A DNA stretch of 6,001 nt from Firmicutes bacterium CAG:460. Its GTDB lineage: Bacteria; Bacillota_I; Bacilli_A; RF39; UBA660. Below are positions 1-4,069 of the stretch, piece by piece (the stretch's first letter is position 1; each line of letters opens with the position of its first letter). The stretch lies in assembly GCA_000437355.1 (NCBI GenBank), contig FR899755.1:1-6001 (forward strand), given 5' to 3'. A program made the translations under genes and the position numbers. The notes under the pieces are model-generated. The model did no database searches, had not been told where the DNA came from, and was given only the letters and a program-made list of their open reading frames with translations.

Positions 1-30
1 ATGTTGTAAAATATAAATGGTGATGAATAA

Positions 31-201
31 ATGAAGGTTAAAGTTATTGATGAAGGACATGAAAAAGATTTAGAAAGTGCTGTAAATGGCTTTCTAAATT
101 CTGGAGATTTTGATATAATAGATATCAAGTATCAAGTGGCAATTGCTGTTTGTGGAGAAGAACAGTTATATTGTTTTAGTGCGATGATTATTTATAATTA
201 A
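31..201 (+). CDS. cse60: Cse60-family sporulation protein
   Basis: This 56-residue protein is too short for usual ORF cut-offs. It matches the Cse60 family (DUF2758) as I remember it: an N-terminal MKVKVIDEGHEKDLE resembling the Bacillus 'VKLFDEEHEEDLE' start, a central IIDIKY strand, and a C-terminal EEQLYCFSAMIIY nearly identical to the family ending EEQIYCFSAM. Family length is about 60 residues, so this copy is complete. The ATG follows a GGTGAT ribosome site at 19-24, 6 bases away. In Bacillus subtilis cse60 is a sigma-E-controlled mother-cell gene with no known biochemical function. An upstream gene may end at any of the stops at 7-23, so co-transcription is possible. Its stop overlaps the stop of the convergent gene at 198-494. 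Family identity is fairly sure; the role is by homology only. Confidence 0.85.
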   Translation: MKVKVIDEGHEKDLESAVNGFLNSGDFDIIDIKYQVAIAVCGEEQLYCFSAMIIYN

Positions 202-494
202 AGCATATACATGTTGCCAGATACATCAATGTTATCGTCGACGAAAGTTGTATTTAGGCTTTCAAGTTTATTAACACGTGCATTAAGACGATTAATTTGA
301 CGTTCTATTTTGGCAAGTCTGTTTTCTATTGAATCAGAATTATCTACGTATGGCATACCAACATTAGGTTGCACTTGATAAGGATTGTAATTAGCATTTG
401 CGTAAGGCATTGCTTGAGGTATGGCACCTTGTGCTTGAAAATTTGAATAATTCATATTTGATTCTGTAAAAAATGAGTTTCTATTTTTTCTCAT
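198..494 (-). CDS. Small Asn/Tyr/Pro-rich protein with C-terminal coiled coil; possible spore-layer protein
   Basis: The product has 98 residues and belongs to no family I can name. Residues 1-10 are basic, about 11-50 are rich in Asn, Tyr, Pro, Gln and Ala (NANYNPYQVQPNVGMPY at 33-49), and 55-80 form a clear heptad coiled coil (IENRLAKIERQINRLNARVN). The frame stays open upstream, but the start at 492-494 is chosen because a perfect AAGGAGG (minus strand, 501-507) lies 6 bases before it. It is divergent from trmB and convergent with cse60, with overlapping stops. A CATATACT sequence upstream resembles a sigma-E/K -10 element. Low-complexity NPY composition plus a coiled coil recalls spore coat or exosporium proteins, and the Cse60 neighbour fits, but this is inference. 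It could also be a general scaffold protein. Confidence 0.75.
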   Translation of the reverse strand: MRKNRNSFFTESNMNYSNFQAQGAIPQAMPYANANYNPYQVQPNVGMPYVDNSDSIENRLAKIERQINRLNARVNKLESLNTTFVDDNIDVSGNMYML

Positions 495-500
495 GAGTAG

Positions 501-507
501 CCTCCTT
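501..507 (-). promoter_or_regulatory. Ribosome binding site that fixes the 98-residue start
   Basis: The minus strand reads AAGGAGG six bases before the ATG at 492-494. It is the best Shine-Dalgarno site in the window and decides against the longer open frame reaching 632, which would run into trmB. Confidence 0.85.
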
Positions 508-513
508 ACAAAT

Positions 514-521
514 AGTATATG
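514..521 (-). promoter_or_regulatory. Candidate sigma-E/sigma-K type -10 element
   Basis: The minus strand reads CATATACT, 7 of 8 to the mother-cell sigma-E -10 consensus CATACANT and a full match to CATANNNT of sigma-K. I see no convincing -35 at 16-18 bases upstream. Transcription would start near 507, giving a very short leader. One short AT-rich motif can occur by chance, so this is tentative. Confidence 0.25.
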
Positions 522-544
522 TAAATTAGAAAGAAGTTGATAAT

Positions 545-1141
545 ATGAGAATGAGAAATCCAAAAGATAAAGATGAAGTTTTAAATAGTTGCGATTATTA
601 TTATGAAGGAAGTTTTGATAATGATAATCCAATATGTTTAGAAATAGGAATGGGAAAAGGACAATTTATTTTGAATATGGCAATAAACAATCCAAACATT
701 AATTATATTGGAGTAGAAAAATATAGTAGTGTTGCAAGTGTTGCTATAAAAAAGATAAATGAATATAAACCCAAAAATTTAAAAATATTAATTGGGGATA
801 TAGCAAGTATTGAAGAGTTGTTAGATAAGAAAATTGATACAATATATCTTAATTTTTCTGACCCATGGCCTAAAGATAGACATTCTAAAAGAAGATTAAC
901 ATCTATTAATTATTTACAAGTGTATGATAAATTATTTAAAGGTAAACCTCATATAATTCAAAAAACTGATAATGATTTATTATTTCAATTTAGTTTAGAT
1001 GAATATCAAAAATATGGGTATCATATAAATAGAATAAGTTATGATTTACATAATGAAGATATACCTAATGTAATGACTGAATATGAAGAGAAGTTTAGTA
1101 ATATTGGCATTAAAATTAAATATGTAGATGTGAGTAAATAA
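545..1141 (+). CDS. trmB: tRNA (guanine-N7-)-methyltransferase TrmB
   Basis: This 198-residue protein transfers a methyl group from S-adenosylmethionine to N7 of guanine 46 in the tRNA variable loop. The family signatures appear in order: MRMRNPK at the N-terminus, the SAM-binding loop EIGMGKG (33-39), GVEKY (56-60, the acidic end of strand 2), the diagnostic NFSDPWPKDRHSKRRL (103-118) holding catalytic and tRNA-binding residues, KTDN (140-143), and MTEYEEKF (177-184). The length is slightly below the usual 210-215 because the N-terminal segment before the SAM loop is short. The ATG at 545 is chosen over 551 because Bacillus homologues begin MRMR; the ribosome site (AAGAAG, 531-536) is weak. 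It is divergent from the 98-residue gene with only 50 bases between them, and no strong sigma-A promoter is visible there. Soluble, cytoplasmic, intact. Confidence 0.97.
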   Translation: MRMRNPKDKDEVLNSCDYYYEGSFDNDNPICLEIGMGKGQFILNMAINNPNINYIGVEKYSSVASVAIKKINEYKPKNLKILIGDIASIEELLDKKIDTIYLNFSDPWPKDRHSKRRLTSINYLQVYDKLFKGKPHIIQKTDNDLLFQFSLDEYQKYGYHINRISYDLHNEDIPNVMTEYEEKFSNIGIKIKYVDVSK

Positions 1142-1142
1142 A

Positions 1143-1168
1143 AAATCTCAAATGTTACTTTGAGATTT
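1143..1168 (+). terminator. Perfect hairpin just after trmB, weak terminator candidate
   Basis: A 10-bp perfect inverted repeat (AAATCTCAAA / TTTGAGATTT) with a 6-base loop begins two bases after the trmB stop. Its right arm ends in only three Ts and is followed by AAGCG, so it lacks a good U-tract. It is well placed to end trmB transcription or protect its 3' end, but efficiency is doubtful. Confidence 0.45.
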
Positions 1169-1170
1169 AA

Positions 1171-1303
1171 GCGTTATATCCTAAATAGAGAAAAAGAAGT
1201 ACGGATATAACTTGTTGTTACCTGGTTAAAAGTTAAGAGGGTGTAATGGAACAAAAACGTTATAAATGCAGGTAACAGTGAGTTATTATACACATATTTT
1301 TTT
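1171..1303 (+). ncRNA. Candidate structured RNA of unknown class
   Basis: This part of the gap has far more pairing than its neighbours. Positions 1207-1224 pair without interruption with 1269-1286 (18 bp, including three adjacent G-U wobbles; core GTTACCTG / CAGGTAAC), enclosing 44 bases. Positions 1173-1181 (GTTATATCC) pair perfectly with 1203-1211 (GGATATAAC), and this hairpin shares bases with the long helix, so the two are alternatives. CGTTATA occurs twice (1172-1178 and 1258-1264), so either copy could compete for TATAAC at 1206-1211. A run of seven Ts at 1297-1303 lies 10 bases after the helix. Inside the loop, GAGG (1237-1240) precedes an ATG at 1246 opening a nine-codon ORF (MEQKRYKCR) whose end and stop lie in the helix. 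No known riboswitch consensus is satisfied. It could be a small RNA, a decayed leader, or the transcribed 3' region of trmB. Confidence 0.35.
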
Positions 1304-1316
1304 AGATTGCAAGCGT

Positions 1317-1333
1317 TTCGACATTGTTCGACA
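1317..1333 (-). promoter_or_regulatory. Tandem Spo0A-box-like sites
   Basis: TTCGACA occurs at 1317-1323 and again at 1327-1333, exactly 10 bp apart. Its reverse complement TGTCGAA is the canonical Spo0A box. Two boxes with a 3-bp gap, one helical turn, is the arrangement bound by a Spo0A dimer in Bacillus. They lie 100 bp before the -10 element of the operon at 1462-3691. I saw no other exact box in the window. Identification rests on motif and spacing only. Confidence 0.6.
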
Positions 1334-1334
1334 T

Positions 1335-1350
1335 ATGTTTTAAAAAACAT
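1335..1350. repeat. Small AT palindrome next to the Spo0A-like boxes
   Basis: ATGTTTT-AA-AAAACAT is a perfect 7-bp inverted repeat with a 2-base centre, starting one base after the second TTCGACAT. It may be part of the same control region or a small hairpin. It is AT-only apart from one G/C pair, so chance is possible. Confidence 0.3.
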
Positions 1351-1409
1351 TAGTGTAAAGTTAACAAAAATGGACAAAATTAATAAATGAAGTTTACAAA
1401 AAGTTTCAC

Positions 1410-1438
1410 TTTATTAGTTTGTTTTTTTTTGGTATAAT
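1410..1438 (+). promoter_or_regulatory. Sigma-A promoter of the lipoprotein-YtxH operon
   Basis: A perfect TATAAT (1433-1438) preceded by TGG forms an extended -10 element. The -35 region 17 bases upstream is only TTTATT (1410-1415), and a long T-run fills the spacer. Transcription would start near 1445, leaving about 17 bases of leader, just enough for the AAGAGG ribosome site at 1446-1451. Confidence 0.75.
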
Positions 1439-1461
1439 TAAATATAAGAGGTTTATTAAGT

Positions 1462-2097
1462 ATGAAAAAAATAATATTAATCATTATAATATTAGTTTTC
1501 ACTGCAGGTTGTACTAATATTAATAAATTAAGTTATGATGATATAGTAAATAATATAACAACAATGTCTACGAAAGATAATATTTATCGAACGGGATATA
1601 GTTATTACTTACCTAGAGGTATGAAAGTTGCGGATAGTACTTTATATAATGAAGTAATTGAAGATGCAAATAGTAAATATTATTTATATGTTGATGTAGT
1701 AAGTTTTTATAAAAAAATAACTAAAGAATATGAAATAAATAATAATGCAATATACTCAAGTAAGATAAATTATAATGATAAATTTGGGTATGTTGAAGTA
1801 AATTTATTAAAAAATGATAAATATTTAGTTGAAATTATGTATAATTATGCTAAAATAGAAGTGATAGTAGATAAAAGCAAATGTAAGGAAGCTATGTTAT
1901 CTATTATAAACATATTAAAAAGTGTTGAGTATAATGATAGTATAATTGCTAATTTAATGGGTGATGATATTCTTAATTTCAATGAAGAAGAGTTCAATAT
2001 ATTTAATACTAAGGGTAGTGAAAGTAATTATTTAACAGTAGATAATGATTACAAGGAAGAAGAAGAAAAAATTTTTGACCCGGATTTAATAAACTAG
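1462..2097 (+). CDS. Lipoprotein of unknown function
   Basis: The 211-residue product starts with a lipoprotein signal peptide: MKK, a hydrophobic stretch (IILIIIILVF, 4-13) and the lipobox TAGC with Cys17 as the lipid-bearing residue, so the mature protein should be anchored outside the membrane. Residues about 40-160 look like one compact alpha/beta domain alternating strands and polar turns (GYSYYLPRGMKV, YYLYVDVVSFY, KFGYVEVNLL, YLVEIMYNYAKIEVIVD). The tail (about 165-211) is acidic and probably disordered, with EEEEK near the end. I recognise no family. It is the first gene of a four-gene operon with a short leader; AAGAGG at 1446-1451 is 10 bases from the ATG. The YtxG-like and YtxH neighbours suggest an envelope role. 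Function cannot be given. Confidence 0.88.
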   Translation: MKKIILIIIILVFTAGCTNINKLSYDDIVNNITTMSTKDNIYRTGYSYYLPRGMKVADSTLYNEVIEDANSKYYLYVDVVSFYKKITKEYEINNNAIYSSKINYNDKFGYVEVNLLKNDKYLVEIMYNYAKIEVIVDKSKCKEAMLSIINILKSVEYNDSIIANLMGDDILNFNEEEFNIFNTKGSESNYLTVDNDYKEEEEKIFDPDLIN

Positions 2098-2098
2098 G

Positions 2099-2105
2099 AA
2101 GGTGG
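2099..2105 (+). promoter_or_regulatory. Ribosome binding site that decides the start of the acidic protein
   Basis: AAGGTGG lies 5 bases before the ATG at 2111. An in-frame GTG at 2102 sits inside this site, so it cannot be the start. Confidence 0.85.
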
Positions 2106-2110
2106 ATATT

Positions 2111-2998
2111 ATGGGATTATTAAATAAAATTAAAGGTATATTATTTGAAGAAGTAGAAGAGGATGAAGTAGTAAATACTCCGAAATCTGAAGAGAAAAAA
2201 CCAATAGCTGAGAAGATTGAACCTCAAAAAAAGGTTGAAGAAGTGGAAACTCCAAAAGTAAATGTAGTAAAACCAAAGGCTGAAGTAGAACAATTAAATG
2301 AAAGAGAATTATTTAAATCTGATAATACATCACCATTTTTTGATTTTGATGAAGAAGAATTTTCTAATATGAGTAGAGTTCAAAAACCAAAACCTAGCAC
2401 AAATGTATTGGAATATGAAAGAAAAAAGAAAATGGAAAAAAGATATGATATGGGAAGTTTTACAAAGGTTGAAAGAACTGAAGTTGTAGAAAAGAAGAAG
2501 TTTAAACCATCTCCGATTATATCACCTGTTTATGGTATATTAAATGAAGATTATAGACCTGAAGATATTAAAAATAAATCTGAAGTTAGTACAAATAATA
2601 CTTTAGATTTTAACAGTGTTAGAAAGAAAGCTTTTGGAGAAGAAGTAAAAGAAGAACCAAAAACTACTTATTATGAAGAAACAGTTACTGTTAAATTAAA
2701 AGAAAATGATGAAGAAAAAAAGCAAAAAGTAAAAACAATTGATGAATTACTTGAAAATACATCTGATGTAACTATTGATGTTGAAGAACCAAAGGTAGAA
2801 GAAAAGCTTGATGCTATTAATGAAGACCCTGAAGTTAATGATTATGAAAAAATTGATGAAGATTTAGAAGAATTAACACCGAAAAAAGATGTAGAAAAGA
2901 CAGAATATGAAAAAGTAGAAGATGATGATACATTAGAAAATGATTTATTTGATTTGATAGATTCAATGTATGATAATAGAGAGGATGGTGATATTTAA
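2111..2998 (+). CDS. Acidic, largely disordered protein with amphipathic N-terminus; SftA-linker-like motif
   Basis: The 295-residue product is extremely rich in Glu, Lys, Asp and Val and mostly predicted disordered. It opens with a short amphipathic helix (MGLLNKIKGILFEE), of the sort that attaches proteins to the inner membrane face. Three islands are less simple: TSPFFDFDEEEF (73-84); a basic stretch leading into FKPSPIISPVYGIL (131-144); and an acidic amphipathic C-terminal helix (ENDLFDLIDSMYD, 276-288). From memory, the middle motif resembles the 'PSPIYG' motif in the linker of Bacilli FtsK-family DNA translocases such as SftA, and sftA lies near murC, ytxG and ytxH in Bacillus subtilis. 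No motor domain or Walker motif is present. It may be a division or envelope adaptor; this is inference. Second gene of the operon, 13 bases after the lipoprotein gene. Confidence 0.85.
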   Translation: MGLLNKIKGILFEEVEEDEVVNTPKSEEKKPIAEKIEPQKKVEEVETPKVNVVKPKAEVEQLNERELFKSDNTSPFFDFDEEEFSNMSRVQKPKPSTNVLEYERKKKMEKRYDMGSFTKVERTEVVEKKKFKPSPIISPVYGILNEDYRPEDIKNKSEVSTNNTLDFNSVRKKAFGEEVKEEPKTTYYEETVTVKLKENDEEKKQKVKTIDELLENTSDVTIDVEEPKVEEKLDAINEDPEVNDYEKIDEDLEELTPKKDVEKTEYEKVEDDDTLENDLFDLIDSMYDNREDGDI

Positions 2999-3285
2999 TG
3001 GAATTTTGGTTAAGTTTTTTACCAATAGTTATTTATTTACTTTTAATAGCTTTGTTAACTATAGGAATAATTCTTGGAATTAAGACTATAATAACTATGA
3101 ATAAGTTAGAAAAAGTAGTTGATAATGTTAACGAAAAAGTTGAGTCATTAAATTCAATATTTAGTATAATTGATTTTACAACTGATAAGATTGCTTCTTT
3201 TACTGATAAAATTGTAGAAGTTGCAGGTAATTTATTTAGTAAAGTATTATTTAGAAAAAAAAGAAAGGATGAAAGTGAAGAATAA
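2998..3285 (+). CDS. YtxG-like (DUF948-type) single-pass membrane protein
   Basis: This 95-residue protein has one transmembrane helix at about residues 4-28 (WLSFLPIVIYLLLIALL...), then amphipathic helices with heptad character (MNKLEKVVDNVNEKVESLNSIF at about 34-55, and further to about 83) and a basic-acidic tail (FRKKRKDESEE). That layout, and its place directly before ytxH, match YtxG of Bacilli (DUF948), although YtxG itself is longer (about 140). The start ATG overlaps the stop of the previous gene by one base (TAATG), with GGTGAT at 2987-2992 inside that gene, so translation is probably coupled. The role is unknown; ytxG-ytxH in Bacillus subtilis is a stress and stationary-phase operon. 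Family assignment is moderate because it rests on architecture and synteny. Confidence 0.8.
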   Translation: MEFWLSFLPIVIYLLLIALLTIGIILGIKTIITMNKLEKVVDNVNEKVESLNSIFSIIDFTTDKIASFTDKIVEVAGNLFSKVLFRKKRKDESEE

Positions 3286-3286
3286 T

Positions 3287-3691
3287 ATGAAAAAAGGTGG
3301 ATTAGGAAAATTTTTATGTGGAGCAGCTGTTGGAGCAGGTTTAGGTTTGTTATTTGCACCTAAAACTGGAAAAGAAACAAGAGCTGATTTAAAGAAAAAG
3401 TTTGATGAAGTATTAGAACAAGTTAAATCTATTAAAGCAGAAGATGTAAAAGAAAGTATTGTTAAGAAAGTTAATGAACTTCAAAAAGAATTAAAAGATT
3501 TAGATAAGGAAAAGGCTTTAAAAATAGCTAAACAAAAAGCTACTAAGATTCAAAAGAAAGCTGATGAATTATATAAATTAGCTGTTGAAAAAGGAACGCC
3601 AGTTATTGAAAAAAGTGTTGCTGAATTAAAACAAGCTACTGCTGATGTTTTAAAGAAAATTGTTGCTAAACTTGAAACAGAAAGTAAATAA
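3287..3691 (+). CDS. ytxH: YtxH domain-containing protein
   Basis: The 134-residue product has the YtxH hallmark: a glycine/alanine-rich hydrophobic segment (GKFLCGAAVGAGLGLLFAP, 7-25) immediately followed by KTGKETR (26-32). The rest (about 33-132) is one long, Lys/Glu/Ala-rich helical region likely to form a coiled coil or apolipoprotein-like helices. YtxH proteins are membrane-associated and respond to general stress in Bacillus, without known biochemistry. The start at 3287 is one base after the stop of the YtxG-like gene (TAATATG); an in-frame ATG at 3269 is less likely because the only purine-rich ribosome site (AAAGG, 3264-3268) touches it. Translation at 3287 is probably coupled. It is the last gene of the operon. 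Confidence 0.9.
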   Translation: MKKGGLGKFLCGAAVGAGLGLLFAPKTGKETRADLKKKFDEVLEQVKSIKAEDVKESIVKKVNELQKELKDLDKEKALKIAKQKATKIQKKADELYKLAVEKGTPVIEKSVAELKQATADVLKKIVAKLETESK

Positions 3692-3694
3692 TTA

Positions 3695-3727
3695 AATAAA
3701 CTTCCAAAATTGGAAGTTTATTTTTTT
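3695..3727 (+). terminator. Strong intrinsic terminator, probably bidirectional
   Basis: A 13-bp inverted repeat (AATAAACTTCCAA / TTGGAAGTTTATT) with an AA centre runs into seven Ts at 3721-3727. It ends the YtxH operon. The minus-strand regulator gene has its TAA at 3718-3720 inside the right arm, so the same hairpin can end that gene, with a broken T-run in that direction. A close relative stands at 5602-5635. Confidence 0.92.
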
Positions 3728-3951
3728 AGTACTGATTTTGAGTAAGGTCTTTTTTCATCGGTTCTACCTAAAAGATAATCAACTGAAACATTATAATAAT
3801 CAGCCAATTTGCAAATATAGTGAATTGGTATTAGTCTTTTACCAATTTCATATTCACTATATTGTTGTCTTTTAATTCCTATTGCTTCTGCAACATCTCT
3901 TTGCAATAAATCTCTGTCTAATCTTATTTCTTTTAATCTATCTATATTCAT
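3718..3951 (-). CDS. XRE-family HTH regulator of cassette 1, likely repressor
   Basis: The 77-residue product is almost entirely a Cro/CI-type DNA-binding domain: LKEIRLDRDL (6-15), helix 2 QRDVAEAIG (17-25), recognition helix with KRQQYSEYE (27-35), GKRLIP (37-42), helix 4 HYICKLADYYN (44-54), and the common end VSVDYLLGRTD (55-65). There is no ligand or dimerisation domain, as in small phage-like repressors. The ATG follows GAGGTG (minus strand, 3957-3962). It is divergent from the anchored surface protein gene at 4070, and the 118-base space between them holds a strong promoter overlapped by two matching palindromes. It most likely represses that promoter and perhaps its own, an inference from layout. 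The C-terminal LKK-stop lies in the terminator hairpin, exactly as the end of the second regulator does in its own. Confidence 0.92.
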   Translation of the reverse strand: MNIDRLKEIRLDRDLLQRDVAEAIGIKRQQYSEYEIGKRLIPIHYICKLADYYNVSVDYLLGRTDEKRPYSKSVLKK

Positions 3952-3972
3952 TGTTACACCTCATAATAACAT

Positions 3973-3980
3973 TGTTGCAT
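3973..3980. promoter_or_regulatory. Possible operator half-site near the regulator start
   Basis: TGTTGCAT repeats the right half of the palindrome at 4004-4023. The left half is missing, so it would be a weak or single-subunit site. It sits 22-29 bases before the regulator's ATG, where binding could give autoregulation. Confidence 0.3.
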
Positions 3981-3997
3981 ATTATTGATAATCTTGC

Positions 3998-4026
3998 TTG
4001 ACAATGCAAAATATATGTTGCATAAT
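3998..4026 (+). promoter_or_regulatory. Strong sigma-A promoter of the cassette 1 surface protein
   Basis: A perfect TTGACA (3998-4003), a 17-base spacer and CATAAT (4021-4026, 5 of 6 to TATAAT) give a near-consensus promoter, with expected start near 4033. The spacer is filled by a palindrome, so the unrepressed promoter would be strong and repression would block it directly. Confidence 0.88.
4004..4023. promoter_or_regulatory. Operator 1, palindrome in the promoter spacer
   Basis: ATGCAA-N8-TTGCAT is a perfect 6-bp inverted repeat. Its 16-bp core GCAAAATATATGTTGC (4006-4021) differs at one base from operator 2. It begins right after the -35 hexamer and runs into the -10, so a bound protein would exclude RNA polymerase. 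Best candidate binding site of the XRE regulator at 3718-3951. Confidence 0.75.
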
Positions 4027-4036
4027 ATTGTTATAA

Positions 4037-4052
4037 GCAAAATATATTTTGC
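4037..4052. promoter_or_regulatory. Operator 2, perfect 16-bp palindrome after the transcription start
   Basis: GCAAAATATATTTTGC is its own reverse complement over all 16 bases and matches the core of operator 1 at 15 of 16. The centres are 31 bp apart, about three helical turns, which would suit cooperative binding on one DNA face. It lies between the expected transcription start and the ribosome site. Confidence 0.78.
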
Positions 4053-4057
4053 ACAAT

Positions 4058-4064
4058 GGAGTGG
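4058..4064 (+). promoter_or_regulatory. Ribosome binding site fixing a GTG start
   Basis: GGAGTGG lies 5 bases before the GTG at 4070 and settles that start against an in-frame TTG at 4049 inside operator 2. The second cassette has GGAGTG with the same 6-base gap before its GTG. Confidence 0.85.
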
Positions 4065-4069
4065 TAAGT

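Noticed and set aside
495..632. 46-residue N-terminal extension of the protein at 198-494
   Set aside because: The extension would cover the AAGGAGG site and overlap trmB; the downstream ATG has an ideal ribosome site.
1190..1286. T-box riboswitch
   Set aside because: AGAGAAAAAGAAGTAC and GGTGTAA recall stem I of glycine T-boxes, but there is no T-box sequence, antiterminator or terminator after it, and the next gene has its own promoter and is not an aminoacyl-tRNA or amino acid gene.
1174..1377. 67-codon minus-strand open frame in the trmB-lipoprotein gap
   Set aside because: No ribosome site, no recognisable pattern, and it overlaps the paired RNA helices and the Spo0A-like boxes, which explain the sequence better.
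3033..3359. 108-codon minus-strand open frame opposite the YtxG-like and ytxH genes
   Set aside because: Mirror image of two supported genes; its composition (Leu, Ser, Ile runs) is typical of antisense reading.
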